In this document: positions 17,244 through 26,858 of the stretch, piece after piece
How the letters are laid out: each line of letters starts with the position of its first letter
Numbering within the stretch: the first letter of the stretch is position 1
Made by a program: the position numbers and the translations under genes
DNA from: Caulobacter flavus
GTDB taxonomy: Bacteria; Pseudomonadota; Alphaproteobacteria; Caulobacterales; Caulobacteraceae
Length of the DNA: 64,000 bases
Assembly: GCF_003722335.1 (NCBI RefSeq)
Contig: NZ_CP026100.1
Location: forward strand, 1,090,001 to 1,154,000
Direction: 5' to 3'
Notes under the pieces: model-generated
Told to the model about the DNA's origin: nothing
The model's input: only the letters and a program-made list of their open reading frames with translations
Database searches by the model: none

Positions 17244-17260
17244 GTAAACGGAGCCATTCG

Positions 17261-17734
17261 GTGAAGAAATCCCCGGTCACGCTTGATGTGTTCGACCGAA
17301 AGATCCTCCGCCTGCTCCAGCGCGAGGGTCGGGCCAGCTATGTCGACATGGCCAAGGCGGCCAACCTGTCGGAGTCGGCGTGCCTGCGCCGGGTGCGGGC
17401 CCTGGAGGACGCCGGCGTCATCGGCCGCTACGCCGCGGTGATCGACGAGCGGGCCGTGGGCCTGCCGCTCAGCGTCTTCGTCACCGTCACCCTGTCGTCC
17501 CAGGCCGAGGCCGCCCTGACCGCCTTCGAGAAGGCCGTGGCCGGCGTGCGCGAGGTGGCCGAGTGCTACCTGATGACCGGCGGCTCGGACTATCTGCTGC
17601 GGCTGGTGGTGGCCGACGTCGACGACCTGGAGCGGGTGCACAGCCAGGAGCTGACCAGAATCCCCGGCGTGGTGCGGGTCAGCTCGTCGATCGCCATGCG
17701 CACCGTGGTCAAACGCGTCGAATTGCCGCTCTGA
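17261..17734 (+). CDS. Lrp/AsnC family transcriptional regulator (probable regulator of ald)
   Basis: A 157-residue Lrp-type protein: N-terminal HTH (L-D-V-F-D-R-K-I-L-R-L-L-Q ... N-L-S-E-S-A-C-L-R-R-V, residues 8-45) and a C-terminal RAM ligand domain (V-F-V-T-V-T-L ... E-C-Y-L-M-T-G-G-S-D-Y-L-L-R). The start is GTG 17261, seven bases after GGAG, giving the usual N-terminus; the much longer upstream frame is antisense to ald. It is divergent from ald and probably activates or represses it according to alanine level. Confidence 0.93.
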   Translation: MKKSPVTLDVFDRKILRLLQREGRASYVDMAKAANLSESACLRRVRALEDAGVIGRYAAVIDERAVGLPLSVFVTVTLSSQAEAALTAFEKAVAGVREVAECYLMTGGSDYLLRLVVADVDDLERVHSQELTRIPGVVRVSSSIAMRTVVKRVELPL

Positions 17735-17815
17735 ACAGAGCTTCACCATTGCCGGGCGGTTAACCGTCCCGCGCTTAGGGTCGGCCCCGACATTCACCGT
17801 CTTCGGGGGAAGACC

Positions 17816-18655
17816 ATGGTTTCACGACGCTCCTTGCTGGGCGTGCTGGGCGCTGGCCTGGCCGCGCCCGCGCTCGCCTATGCCGAAGGCATGTCGCTGC
17901 CGGCCGTGACGCCAAAGGCCCGCAAGGCCCGCCGCGTCACCAAGGCGCTCGCGACCCAGCCGACCGACAAGGCCGCCTTGGAAAAGGCCGTCGCCAGCGT
18001 GCCGCCGATGGAGGGCCACGAACCGGTCGCCGTCTCCGGCGTCCACGTCGAGCCGGCCCCGGCCGTCAGTCCCGACGAAGCCCTGGGCCGCCTCAAGCAC
18101 GGCAACGCCATCTTCGCCCGCGGCGGCGCCAGCCTCGTCCTGCCCTCTGCGGCGCGGATCTCCGAACTGGCCGGCGGCCAGCGGCCGTTCGCCGTCGTCG
18201 TCGGCTGCAGCGACAGCCGCACCGCGCCAGAGCTGATCTTCGACTGCAATCTGGGCGAGCTGTTCATCGTCCGCGTGGCCGGCTCGACCGTCGGGGCCGA
18301 GGGCCTGGGCTCGATCCTCTACGCCGTCGAGCACCTGGGCGCGCCGCTGGTCGTCGTGCTGGGCCACACCAAGTGCGGCGCCGTCGGCGCGGCCGTGGAC
18401 GTCGCCACCAAGCACGCCCACCTGCATGGGGCCCTGCAGGACATGGTCCTGCCGATCCTGCCGGCCGTGTTCGACGCCGACGCCGAGCATCCGGCCGACC
18501 TGCAGGACGCCGCCATCCGCCGCAACGCCCGCAACATCGCCAATCGTCTCAAGGTGGCCGACGGCACGCTGGCCGAGCGCGTCGCCCAAGGCCGGCTGAA
18601 GATCGTCTCGGCCTGCTACGACCTGGCCACGGCCCAGGTGAAGTTCGACGTATAG
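17816..18655 (+). CDS. Beta-carbonic anhydrase with twin-arginine signal
   Basis: A 279-residue beta-class carbonic anhydrase (CO2 hydration). Zinc ligands are in C-S-D-S-R and H-T-K-C-G. It begins with S-R-R-S-L-L-G plus a hydrophobic stretch ending A-L-A-Y-A, a Tat-type signal, so it should act in the periplasm after export folded with its zinc. A spacer of about 65 residues links the signal to the enzyme. The window encodes a second, cytosolic beta-carbonic anhydrase at 26859-27500, so the two differ in location. Confidence 0.92.
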   Translation: MVSRRSLLGVLGAGLAAPALAYAEGMSLPAVTPKARKARRVTKALATQPTDKAALEKAVASVPPMEGHEPVAVSGVHVEPAPAVSPDEALGRLKHGNAIFARGGASLVLPSAARISELAGGQRPFAVVVGCSDSRTAPELIFDCNLGELFIVRVAGSTVGAEGLGSILYAVEHLGAPLVVVLGHTKCGAVGAAVDVATKHAHLHGALQDMVLPILPAVFDADAEHPADLQDAAIRRNARNIANRLKVADGTLAERVAQGRLKIVSACYDLATAQVKFDV

Positions 18656-18750
18656 GGCTACCGTAGCGGGTGTCACGGCTGCGCCGTTGACCCCCGCTCG
18701 CGCTTAGGTTCAAGTCCCCCAAATCACTTCGGGTTTGGGAGAGACGACGG

Positions 18751-21700
18751 ATGTCGACGGACGAGACGCCGCAAGGCGACGGCGTGGCCAAGACCACCGT
18801 CTGGACCCGAATCCTCCAAGGCCTGAAGACCCCCGCCGCCGCCATCGCGGCCGGCGCCCTGGTGGTCGGCTTCGGCGGCGGCTTCGTGGCCGCCAAGACC
18901 GCCGACCTCGGCTGGTTCGGCGGCGGCGTCAAGGCGTCCTCCGGCGCGGCGGCCGTCAAGGGCGAGGCCTGGTCGCTGTTCGGCAAGCCGCGCGACGCCA
19001 ATGCACGCCGGCGCGGCGCGCCCAAGCCCGAAGGCTTCGCCGTCTGGCGCACCCGCATCGACAGCTCCGGCGGCGAGGCGATGGCCTGCATCCAGATGAG
19101 CCGCGATCTCGACCCGTCCAAGGCCTATGCCGACTTCGTCATGGTCTCGCCCGACCTCGGCCGCACCCCGGCCGTGCGGGTCAAGGGCGACGAGCTGTGC
19201 ATCGGCGGCGTGGGCTTCACCGACCGCCGCGTCACCCTGCTCAAGGGCCTGCCCGCCAAGGGCGGCGAGACCCTGGGCGCCAACGCCGACGTCGACTTCA
19301 CCTTCGGCGAGAAGCCCCCTTATGTCGGCTTCGCCGGCGACGGCGTGATCCTGCCGCGCGAGGAATCCGACGGCGTCGCCATCGAGACCATGAACGTCCA
19401 GAAGCTGGCCGTCGAAGTCTGGCGGGTGTCCGACCGCAACCTGGTGCGCAAGTCGATCAGCGCGCCCGACCCCACCGGCGAGGGCGACTGGGCCGGCGAC
19501 TACGGCGAGGACAGCGCCGGCGACGACGGCCGCCGCATCTGGAAGGGCGAGGTCTCGGTCGACGGCGCGACCGGCGCCAAGGCCACCACGGTCTTCCCGC
19601 TCGGCGCGGTGCTCAAGGAAATGAAGCCCGGCGCCTATCTGATCAAGGCGCGCGACGCCTCGGGCGGCCGCGATCCCGACGGCGAGGGCGACACCCCGCC
19701 GGCCCAGGCCCGCCGCTGGATCGTCTTCACCGACATGGCCCTGATCGCCTACGACGGTTCCGAGGCGCTGGACGTCGTGGTCCGCTCGCTGAAGACCGCC
19801 AAGACCGTGTCGGGCGTGCGCGTGGCCCTGGTCGCCCGCGACGGCGAACCGCTGGCCGAGGTCAAGAGCGACGCCGACGGCCGCGTGCGCTTCCCCCGCC
19901 CGCTGCTGAAGGGCGAAGGCGCCGAGCGCGCCAAGATGGTCATGGCCTACGGCCCCGAGGGCGACCTGTCGGTGCTGGATCTCGACCGCTCGCCGGTCGA
20001 CCTGTCCAAGCAGGGCGTCGGCGGCCGCACCGAAAGCGAGGGCGGCCGCGCCGTCGGCAGCGACATCGACGGCTGGCTCTATGCCGACCGCGGCATCTAC
20101 CGCCCCGGCGAGACCGTCCACCTGACGGCGATGATCCGCGACCGCATGGCCAAGGCGGTCAACGACCGCAAGGGCTACATTCTCGTGAAGCGCCCCTCGG
20201 GCGTCGAATTCAAGCGCTGGTGGTTCGGCCAGGCCAACGCCGGCGCGGTGCCGATCGACATCGCCCTGCCCCGCAGCGCCCCGCGTGGCCGCTGGACCGC
20301 CGAGCTGCACATCGAGGGCATCGAGGCTTCCACCGGCTCGCTGAGCTTCAGCGTCGAGGACTTCGCGCCTCAGCGTCTGGCGGTCACCACCACCGGCCAG
20401 GAGAGCACGCCGATCCGCATCGGCGAGACCCGCCAGATCGCGGTCAACGCCCGCTTCCTGTACGGCGCGCCGGGCTCGGGCCTGCAGACCCAAGGCGAGG
20501 CTCGCCTGCGCCGCGATACCGACCCCTTCCCGCAGTACAAGGGCTTCGAGTGGGGCGACGCCAAGGAACCCTTCGACGAAAAGCTGATCGAGCTGGGCAC
20601 GACCGTCACCGACGGCGAGGGACGCGCGGTCCTGAACCTCGGCACCTCCGACGTCGGCGACACCGGCCAGCCGCTGGTGGCGGCGGTCACCGCCTCGGTA
20701 TTCGAGCCCGGCGGCCGTCCGGTCCGTGAGGGCCTGGAACTCAAGGTTCGCGGCAAGCCGATCTACTACGGCGTCAAGGTCGAGCAGGGCGACGGCTCGG
20801 GCCGCGACGACCCGCCGGTGAGCCTGGAAGTGATCGCCGTCGACGCCGCCGGCAAGCGCATCTCGACCACCGCCAGCTACACCCTGATCAGCGAGAACTG
20901 GAACTACGACTGGTTCCAGCAGGACGGCCGCTGGCAGTGGCGGCGCACCAGCCGCGACGCCGTGGTGATGAAGGGCGGCCTCAACATGTCGGCCAGCCAG
21001 AGCGGCCGCATCAACCGCCGCCTGGGCTGGGGCGACTACCGCCTGGTGATCGAGGGCCCCGAAGGGACCAAGACCGTGGCCCGGTTCTCGTCGGGCTGGG
21101 GCTCGCCCGCCAAGGACGCCGAGGCCCCCGATTTCGTTCGCGTGTCGGCCGGGACCAAGGCTTATGCGCAGGGCGACACCGTCGAGATCACGCTGAAGGC
21201 GCCCTATGCCGGCCAGGCCCAGGTGGCCGTGGCCACCGACCGCCTGATCGACTTCAAGACCATCTCGGTCGGCGAGAACGGCGCGACCGTGAAGCTGAAG
21301 ACCAGCGCCGCCTGGGGCGGCGGGGCCTATGTGATGGTCACCGTCATCCAGCCGCGCGACCCGGTCGCCTCGCCCAAGCCCAAGCGGGCCCTCGGCCTGG
21401 TCTATGTCCCGCTGGAGCCCAAGGGCCGCAAGCTGACGGTCGACATCGGCACGCCGGCCAAGCTCGACTCCAAGGCGCCGGTCGAGATCCCGCTGAAGGT
21501 GCAGGGCCTGGGCTTTGGCCAGAAGGCCCGGGTCACGGTGGCGGCGGTGGACGAGGGCGTGCTGCGCCTGACCCGCCAGGAAAGCCCCGACCCGGTGAAG
21601 TGGTACTTCGGCAAGCGGGCCCTGACGCTCGACTACCGCGACGACTACGGCCGCCTGCTCGACCCCAACATGGGCGCACCGGCCAACGTCAACTTCGGCG

Positions 21701-23781
21701 GCGACGAGCTGGGCGGCGAGGGCCTGACGGTCACGCCGATCAAGACCGTGGCCCTGTGGTCGGGCGTGGTCGAGACCGGTCTGGACGGCAAGGCGACGAT
21801 CAAGCTGCCGCCCGCCGACTTCAACGGCGAGCTGCGGATCATGGCCGTGGCCTGGACCGACAACGCCGTCGGCTCCGGCTCCAAGGCCATGACCGTGCGC
21901 CAGCCGGTGGTCGCCGACCTCAACCTGCCGCGCTTCCTGTCGCCCGGCGACAAGCCGACCGCGACGCTTGAGCTGCACAATGTCGAGGGCAAGCCCGGCG
22001 CCTACACCGCCGAGGCCAACGCCTCGGGCGGGCTGAAGGTGGCGTTCAAGAAGGTGATCACCCTGATCCTGGGCCAGCGCGTCGCCGAGAAGATCCCGTT
22101 CCTGGCGCCCGACGTCACCGGCATCGGCAAGATCGGCTTCAAGGTCACCGGTCCCGACTTCTCGACGACCAAGGACTATCCGATCCAGACCCGCCTGGGC
22201 TGGGGCGACGTGGTGCGCACCACCACCGAGCTGCAGGCTCCGGGAACGACCTACACGCCCAACTACCAGCTTCTGTCGGGCCTGGCGGCCGGCGACGTGA
22301 CGCTGCAGGTCAGCTACTCGCCGTTCAAGGGCTTCGACCCGTCGGCGATCGCCGTGGCCCTGCAGCGCTATCCGTACGGCTGCACCGAGCAGGTGGTGTC
22401 GGCGGCCTATCCGCTGCTCTACGCCCAGAGCGTCTCGACCGATCCCAAGCTCAAGCGCACGCCCGCGGCCCTGGCCGGGGCGGTGGGCCGCCTGCTGGAC
22501 CGCCAGACCCTCGACGGCGCCTTCGGCCTGTGGCGGGTGGGCGACGGCGAGGCCGACCCGTGGCTGGGCGCCTACGCCACCGACTTCCTGCTGGAAGCCA
22601 AGGCCCAGGGCGTTGCCGTGCCCGACGAGGCGCTGGACAAGGCGCTGAACGCCATGCGCCAGGTCAGCCGTCCCGACGGCTGGGCCTCGGTCGCCTACCG
22701 GATGGAGTACCCGTCCTGGTGGGGCCGCAACGAGGACGACAGCCGCAAGGCCACCCAGCGCATGCGCCGCCGGGCCAGCGCCTACGCCCTCTATGTCCTG
22801 GCCAAGGCCGGGCGCGGGGACCTGGCCCGCCTGCGCTGGTGGCACGACGTGCAGATGAAGGACGAGGACCAGCCTATCGCCAAGGCCCAGGTCGCCGCCG
22901 GCCTGGCGTTGATGGGCGACCACGCCCGGGCCCGCTCGGCCATGCGTCAGGCGGTGAACTCGCTGAACTGGCGTGACGAGTACGACTGGTACCAGAGCCC
23001 GCTGCGCGACGTGGCCGCCGTCACGGCCCTGGCGGTCCAGGCCGGCCAGCCCGACGTCGCCGCCAGGCTGCAAGGCCGCCTGGAGAACGTGGTCAAGGAT
23101 CCCGACGCCCTCAACACCCAGGAACAGGCCCAGCTGCTCTACGCCGCCCACCAGCTGATGAAGGCCGCCGGTCCCATCAGCATCGAGACCCAGAACGTCA
23201 CGGCCCTGCCGCCCGCCGGCGGCGCGCCGCGCTGGGCCGTGGGCAAGCTGGCCGACGCCCGGTTCACCAACAAGGGCAAGGGCGCCCTGTGGCGGACCGT
23301 CAGCGTGCGCGGCACGCCGATCGTCGCGCCGGTCGCCGAGAGCAACGGCCTGTCGGTCAGCAAGCGGCTGTTCACGATGAGCGGCGGGGCGGTCGATCCG
23401 TCGGCCATCCGCCAGGGCGAACGCGTGATCGTGCTGATCCAGGGCCGGTCGATGCAGGCCCGTTCGACCGCCCTGGTGGTCGACGACGCCCTGCCGGCCG
23501 GCTTCGAGATCGAGGCCCCGCTCGGCGCCGACGACGCCCAGAACGGACCGTTCCGGTTCCTGGGCGAGCTGTCGACGCCCGACGCCCAGGAAAGCCGCGA
23601 CGACCGCTACATCGCCGCGCTCGACCTGGAGGGCAACAAGCCCTTCGCCATGGCCTACATCGCGCGGGCCGTGACGCCGGGCGAGTTCTTCCTGCCCGGG
23701 GCCGTGGCCAAGGACATGTACCGCCCGAGCATCGCCGCCCGGTCGGACGCCGGCCGCGCGATCATCGCGGCGGGGCAGTGA
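18751..23781 (+). CDS. Alpha-2-macroglobulin family protein (YfhM-like)
   Basis: A 1676-residue bacterial alpha-2-macroglobulin. The N-terminal membrane anchor or signal (about residues 28-50) has no lipobox Cys. Several MG/beta-sandwich domains follow, then an A2M domain, then the thioester motif Y-G-C-T-E-Q with Cys1211 and Gln1214, then an alpha/alpha barrel (complement-like TED). It is thought to trap and covalently bind invading proteases in the periplasm. The next gene is pbpC, the conserved partner, consistent with envelope damage defence. A good Shine-Dalgarno (GGGAGAG) precedes ATG 18751. Confidence 0.95.
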   Translation: MSTDETPQGDGVAKTTVWTRILQGLKTPAAAIAAGALVVGFGGGFVAAKTADLGWFGGGVKASSGAAAVKGEAWSLFGKPRDANARRRGAPKPEGFAVWRTRIDSSGGEAMACIQMSRDLDPSKAYADFVMVSPDLGRTPAVRVKGDELCIGGVGFTDRRVTLLKGLPAKGGETLGANADVDFTFGEKPPYVGFAGDGVILPREESDGVAIETMNVQKLAVEVWRVSDRNLVRKSISAPDPTGEGDWAGDYGEDSAGDDGRRIWKGEVSVDGATGAKATTVFPLGAVLKEMKPGAYLIKARDASGGRDPDGEGDTPPAQARRWIVFTDMALIAYDGSEALDVVVRSLKTAKTVSGVRVALVARDGEPLAEVKSDADGRVRFPRPLLKGEGAERAKMVMAYGPEGDLSVLDLDRSPVDLSKQGVGGRTESEGGRAVGSDIDGWLYADRGIYRPGETVHLTAMIRDRMAKAVNDRKGYILVKRPSGVEFKRWWFGQANAGAVPIDIALPRSAPRGRWTAELHIEGIEASTGSLSFSVEDFAPQRLAVTTTGQESTPIRIGETRQIAVNARFLYGAPGSGLQTQGEARLRRDTDPFPQYKGFEWGDAKEPFDEKLIELGTTVTDGEGRAVLNLGTSDVGDTGQPLVAAVTASVFEPGGRPVREGLELKVRGKPIYYGVKVEQGDGSGRDDPPVSLEVIAVDAAGKRISTTASYTLISENWNYDWFQQDGRWQWRRTSRDAVVMKGGLNMSASQSGRINRRLGWGDYRLVIEGPEGTKTVARFSSGWGSPAKDAEAPDFVRVSAGTKAYAQGDTVEITLKAPYAGQAQVAVATDRLIDFKTISVGENGATVKLKTSAAWGGGAYVMVTVIQPRDPVASPKPKRALGLVYVPLEPKGRKLTVDIGTPAKLDSKAPVEIPLKVQGLGFGQKARVTVAAVDEGVLRLTRQESPDPVKWYFGKRALTLDYRDDYGRLLDPNMGAPANVNFGGDELGGEGLTVTPIKTVALWSGVVETGLDGKATIKLPPADFNGELRIMAVAWTDNAVGSGSKAMTVRQPVVADLNLPRFLSPGDKPTATLELHNVEGKPGAYTAEANASGGLKVAFKKVITLILGQRVAEKIPFLAPDVTGIGKIGFKVTGPDFSTTKDYPIQTRLGWGDVVRTTTELQAPGTTYTPNYQLLSGLAAGDVTLQVSYSPFKGFDPSAIAVALQRYPYGCTEQVVSAAYPLLYAQSVSTDPKLKRTPAALAGAVGRLLDRQTLDGAFGLWRVGDGEADPWLGAYATDFLLEAKAQGVAVPDEALDKALNAMRQVSRPDGWASVAYRMEYPSWWGRNEDDSRKATQRMRRRASAYALYVLAKAGRGDLARLRWWHDVQMKDEDQPIAKAQVAAGLALMGDHARARSAMRQAVNSLNWRDEYDWYQSPLRDVAAVTALAVQAGQPDVAARLQGRLENVVKDPDALNTQEQAQLLYAAHQLMKAAGPISIETQNVTALPPAGGAPRWAVGKLADARFTNKGKGALWRTVSVRGTPIVAPVAESNGLSVSKRLFTMSGGAVDPSAIRQGERVIVLIQGRSMQARSTALVVDDALPAGFEIEAPLGADDAQNGPFRFLGELSTPDAQESRDDRYIAALDLEGNKPFAMAYIARAVTPGEFFLPGAVAKDMYRPSIAARSDAGRAIIAAGQ

Positions 23782-23791
23782 TGCTCAGAGC

Positions 23792-23927
23792 GCTCCCTTC
23801 CCCCTTGATGGGGGAAGGGTCGGGGATGGGGGTGACCACGGCGCTTCAGGATAGAGCGCCGTGACCACCGCCAGCTCCGAAACCACCCCCACCCCTGACC
23901 CCTCCCCCATCCAGGGGGAGGGGAAGA
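23792..23927. repeat. Palindromic intergenic repeat, family B-like copy overlapping the pbpC start
   Basis: The left arm CCCTTCCCCC...GGGGGAAGGG-TCGGGGATGGGGGTG is answered by CACCCCCACCCCTGACC...CCCTCCCCC...GGGGGAGGGG. The right arm lies inside the pbpC reading frame and encodes residues T-P-T-P-D-P-S-P-I-Q-G-E-G. Confidence 0.85.
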
Positions 23928-25969
23928 TCCCGCTGATCACCCGCCTGCTCACCGGCTTCCTCGCCGCCCAGGTCGGGGTGTTCGCCCTCAGCGCCGCCTT
24001 CCCGCCGGACATGAGCCGCGCGAAACGCTCCTCGCCCGTCGTGCTGGGCGAGCGGGGGGCGTGGCTGCGCGCCCTGCCGGTCGAGGACGGCCGCTGGCGC
24101 GTGCGGGCCGACCTCGAGCGCACCGACCCGACCTTCCTCAAGCGCCTGGTCGCCGTCGAGGACGCGCGCTTCCGCTGGCATCTGGGGGTGGATCCCATCG
24201 CCGTGGTCCGCGCCGCCGGCTCGGCGATCGTCCACGGCCGGGTCAGCAGCGGCGCCTCGACCCTGTCGATGCAGACCGCGCGCCTGCTGGAGCCCCGGCC
24301 GCGCAACCTCGGCGCCAAGCTGATCGAGATGGTCCGCGCCGCGCAGCTGGAAAGCCGGCTGAGCAAGGACGAGATCCTGGCGCTGTATCTGACCCTGGCG
24401 CCCTACGGCGGCAATCTGGAGGGGGTGCGCGGGGCCAGCCTCTCCTATTTCGGCCACGAGCCCTCGAGCCTGACCGACGGCGAGCAGGCCCTGCTGATCG
24501 CCCTGCCCCAGGCGCCCGAGGCCCGCCGTCCCGACCGCCGGCCCGAAGCCGCACGCGAGGCCCGCCGCGCGGTGCTGGACAAGATGGTCCGCGCCGGGGT
24601 GCTGACCACCGTGGCGGCGGTCGAGGCCGAAGGCGAGCCGATCCCGCGCCGCAGCGCTTTCCCGGCCATGGCCTGGCACCTGGCCGGCCAGCAGGCCGCC
24701 GCCGCCCCGGCCAGCCAGCCCAGCGTGCTGACCACCATCGATCCCGACCTGCAGGCGCGGCTGGAGCCGATGGCCGCCGCCGTCGCCGCCAGCCAGGGCC
24801 CCGAGGCCACGGCCGCCATCATCGTCGTGCGGATCAGGGACCGGGCGGTGCGGGCCCTGGTCGGTTCGGCCGGCCGCGACCGGCCCGGCGGCTGGGTGGA
24901 CATGACCCGCGCCGCCCGCTCGCCCGGCTCCGCCCTGAAGCCCTTCGTCTACGCCTTCGCCTTCGACGACGGCATGCTGGCGCCCGACACCCAGATCGAC
25001 GATGCCCAGACGCGCTTCGCCGACTATCAGCCCGAAAACTTCGACCGGGTGTTCCACGGCAAGGTCACCGCCCGCGAGGCCCTGGCCTATTCGCTGAACG
25101 TGCCGGCCGTCGCCACCCTGGAGAAGATCGGCCCCGAGGCCTTCGCCGCCCGCATCGAGGCCGGCGGCGTCAAACTCTTGCGCCCCAAGGCCGAGGTGAA
25201 GGCCGCCGGCCTGGCCCTGGCGCTGGGCGGGGCCGGCATCACCCTGCGCGACCTGGTCACCCTCTATGCGGGCCTTGGCGACGGCGGGGTGGTCAAGCCG
25301 CTGGCCTATACGGTCGAGGAGGCCAAGGCCCGCGAGCGCCAGGGCGGGACCCGCATCGCCCGGCCCGAGGCCGTGGGCCAGGTGCTGGACATCCTCCGCG
25401 AGGCGCCCGGCCCGCGCGGCCGCGCGCCCTCGGCCCTGACCCGGGGCGGGCCGGCCATGGCCTTCAAGACCGGCACCTCCTACGGCTTCCGCGACGCGGT
25501 GGCGGCCGGGATCGTCGGCGGCCACGCCATCGTCGTCTGGACGGGCCGGGCCGACGGCGGCGCGCGCGGCGGCCTCACCGGGCGCGACGCGGCCCTGCCC
25601 ACCCTGTTCGACGTCGCCGACCTGGTAGGCGCGCCGCCCACCGCGCCGCGTCCGATCGCGCCCAAGTCGGCTCCCGGCGCCTTGCAGCAGCTGCGCACGG
25701 TCGCCGACGAGGGCCCGCGCCTGATCTTCCCGCCCGACGGGGCGACGGTGCAGGTCGATGGCCTGGGCGCGAACGCGCGCGGCCTGGTCCTGGCGGCCGG
25801 CGGCGAGAACCTGTCGTGGTACGTGGACGGCAAGCCCCTGGCCGACGATCCGGTCGGCGGCAAGCCGGTTTGGCGACCGGCGGCGGCGGGCTTCTATCGG
25901 CTGCGGGTGGTCGACGACCAGGGCCGGGCGGCCAGCGCCCGGGTGCGGATCAGGGCGCCGACGAACTGA
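23861..25969 (+). CDS. pbpC: Penicillin-binding protein 1C
   Basis: A 702-residue bifunctional peptidoglycan synthase: cytoplasmic tail, one TM segment (about residues 26-45), a GT51 glycosyltransferase domain with E-D-A-R-F-R-W-H and S-T-L-S-M-Q, a transpeptidase with S-x-x-K (SALKP), S-L-N and K-T-G-T-S, and the C-terminal BiPBP domain of PBP1C. It lies after the alpha-2-macroglobulin gene, the usual pairing. GTG 23861 is the only start that keeps the TM segment without using the preceding gene. The first ~20 residues are encoded by a palindromic repeat, so the true start is uncertain. Confidence 0.94.
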   Translation: MTTASSETTPTPDPSPIQGEGKIPLITRLLTGFLAAQVGVFALSAAFPPDMSRAKRSSPVVLGERGAWLRALPVEDGRWRVRADLERTDPTFLKRLVAVEDARFRWHLGVDPIAVVRAAGSAIVHGRVSSGASTLSMQTARLLEPRPRNLGAKLIEMVRAAQLESRLSKDEILALYLTLAPYGGNLEGVRGASLSYFGHEPSSLTDGEQALLIALPQAPEARRPDRRPEAAREARRAVLDKMVRAGVLTTVAAVEAEGEPIPRRSAFPAMAWHLAGQQAAAAPASQPSVLTTIDPDLQARLEPMAAAVAASQGPEATAAIIVVRIRDRAVRALVGSAGRDRPGGWVDMTRAARSPGSALKPFVYAFAFDDGMLAPDTQIDDAQTRFADYQPENFDRVFHGKVTAREALAYSLNVPAVATLEKIGPEAFAARIEAGGVKLLRPKAEVKAAGLALALGGAGITLRDLVTLYAGLGDGGVVKPLAYTVEEAKARERQGGTRIARPEAVGQVLDILREAPGPRGRAPSALTRGGPAMAFKTGTSYGFRDAVAAGIVGGHAIVVWTGRADGGARGGLTGRDAALPTLFDVADLVGAPPTAPRPIAPKSAPGALQQLRTVADEGPRLIFPPDGATVQVDGLGANARGLVLAAGGENLSWYVDGKPLADDPVGGKPVWRPAAAGFYRLRVVDDQGRAASARVRIRAPTN

Positions 25970-25989
25970 CGCCGTACACCTCCCCAGTT

Positions 25990-26131
25990 CGTCATCCCGG
26001 AAAGCGCGCAGCGCTTAGCCGGGACCCAGAGGACCAGGCACGGTTTCGAGGGCTGGCGTTTCGGGCGGCGGCCGACGCGATGCGACGGACCCTGGATCCC
26101 GGCTCTTCGCTACGCTTCGGCCGGGATGACG
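25990..26131. repeat. Palindromic intergenic repeat, family A copy 2
   Basis: CGTCATCCCGG...GGGACCCAG on the left and CCTGGATCCCGG...CCGGGATGACG on the right. Located between convergent pbpC and the DedA gene. Confidence 0.92.
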
Positions 26132-26142
26132 GTCTTGGAAGC

Positions 26143-26763
26143 TCAGGCCTTGGACGGCTGCGCCTTGGGTCGCCGCACGAGCGCCACGGTGGCGACCAGC
26201 AGCAGCACGCCGACGATCACGGCGGTCAGCAGCACCGGGTCCGGCTTCCAGTAGCCCAGGTGGCGGGCGGCCAGGTAGCCGGGCGCCAGGACGGTGATCA
26301 CCCAGACGGGCGCGGTGACCGTGTTGGCGGCGTGGAAGGTCCAGTCGCGCATCCGGGTCATGCCCGCGGCCATCGGCACGAAGGGCCGCAGCGGGCCCAG
26401 ATAGCGGGCGACGGCCAGGGCCAGCACGCCGTAGCGGCGGGTGTAGAGACGGGCGCGGGCCACGGTGCGGCGGTGCTTGGCCAGCACCGGATGGCGTACG
26501 GCCCAGGCGCCCATGTGTCGGCCCATCAGGTAGGAGATCGCATCGCCCAGGGCCGCGCCGACGCTGCACCAGACGATCACCTCGACCGGATGCAGCGAGC
26601 CGGTGGCGATCAGCGCGCCGGCCGTCAGCATCACCGCCATGATCGGGATCAGCACCCCGACCAGCATCAGCGCTTCGAGCAGGGTGATCACCGCCAGGAT
26701 CGCGCACACCAGCAGGCGGTGCTCGACGACGAGGCTGTGCAGGCTCTGGAGAAAGGCGTCCAT
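26143..26763 (-). CDS. DedA family membrane protein
   Basis: A 206-residue protein of the DedA/VTT superfamily, members of which support membrane homeostasis, possibly as lipid carriers. About five hydrophobic segments are present, with the family motif E-x-x-x-x-x-G-V-L-I-P in the first and the G-x-x-x-G-D-x-x-x-Y-x-x-G-R segment (GAALGDAISYLMGR) followed by an R-Y-x-G-P-L-R-P-F-V-P-x-x-A-G motif. ATG 26763 is selected; a longer frame would add an unrelated Arg-rich stretch. It is the last gene of the minus cluster with carbonic anhydrase, GST and FAH genes, 95 bp after the carbonic anhydrase. Confidence 0.92.
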   Translation of the reverse strand: MDAFLQSLHSLVVEHRLLVCAILAVITLLEALMLVGVLIPIMAVMLTAGALIATGSLHPVEVIVWCSVGAALGDAISYLMGRHMGAWAVRHPVLAKHRRTVARARLYTRRYGVLALAVARYLGPLRPFVPMAAGMTRMRDWTFHAANTVTAPVWVITVLAPGYLAARHLGYWKPDPVLLTAVIVGVLLLVATVALVRRPKAQPSKA

Positions 26764-26858
26764 GCAGCCACCGTGACAGAGGATGGTGACGAACAGGTAA
26801 GGGCCGAACACCGATCCGCCAACTGCGACGATCGGGCGCGGCCCTCTTTTCCTATCTC

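Noticed and set aside
18724..23151. A 1475-codon open frame on the minus strand
   Set aside because: It is antisense to the alpha-2-macroglobulin gene, has no domain, and has the repetitive G/A/V/L/D/R composition expected from the complement of high-GC coding DNA.
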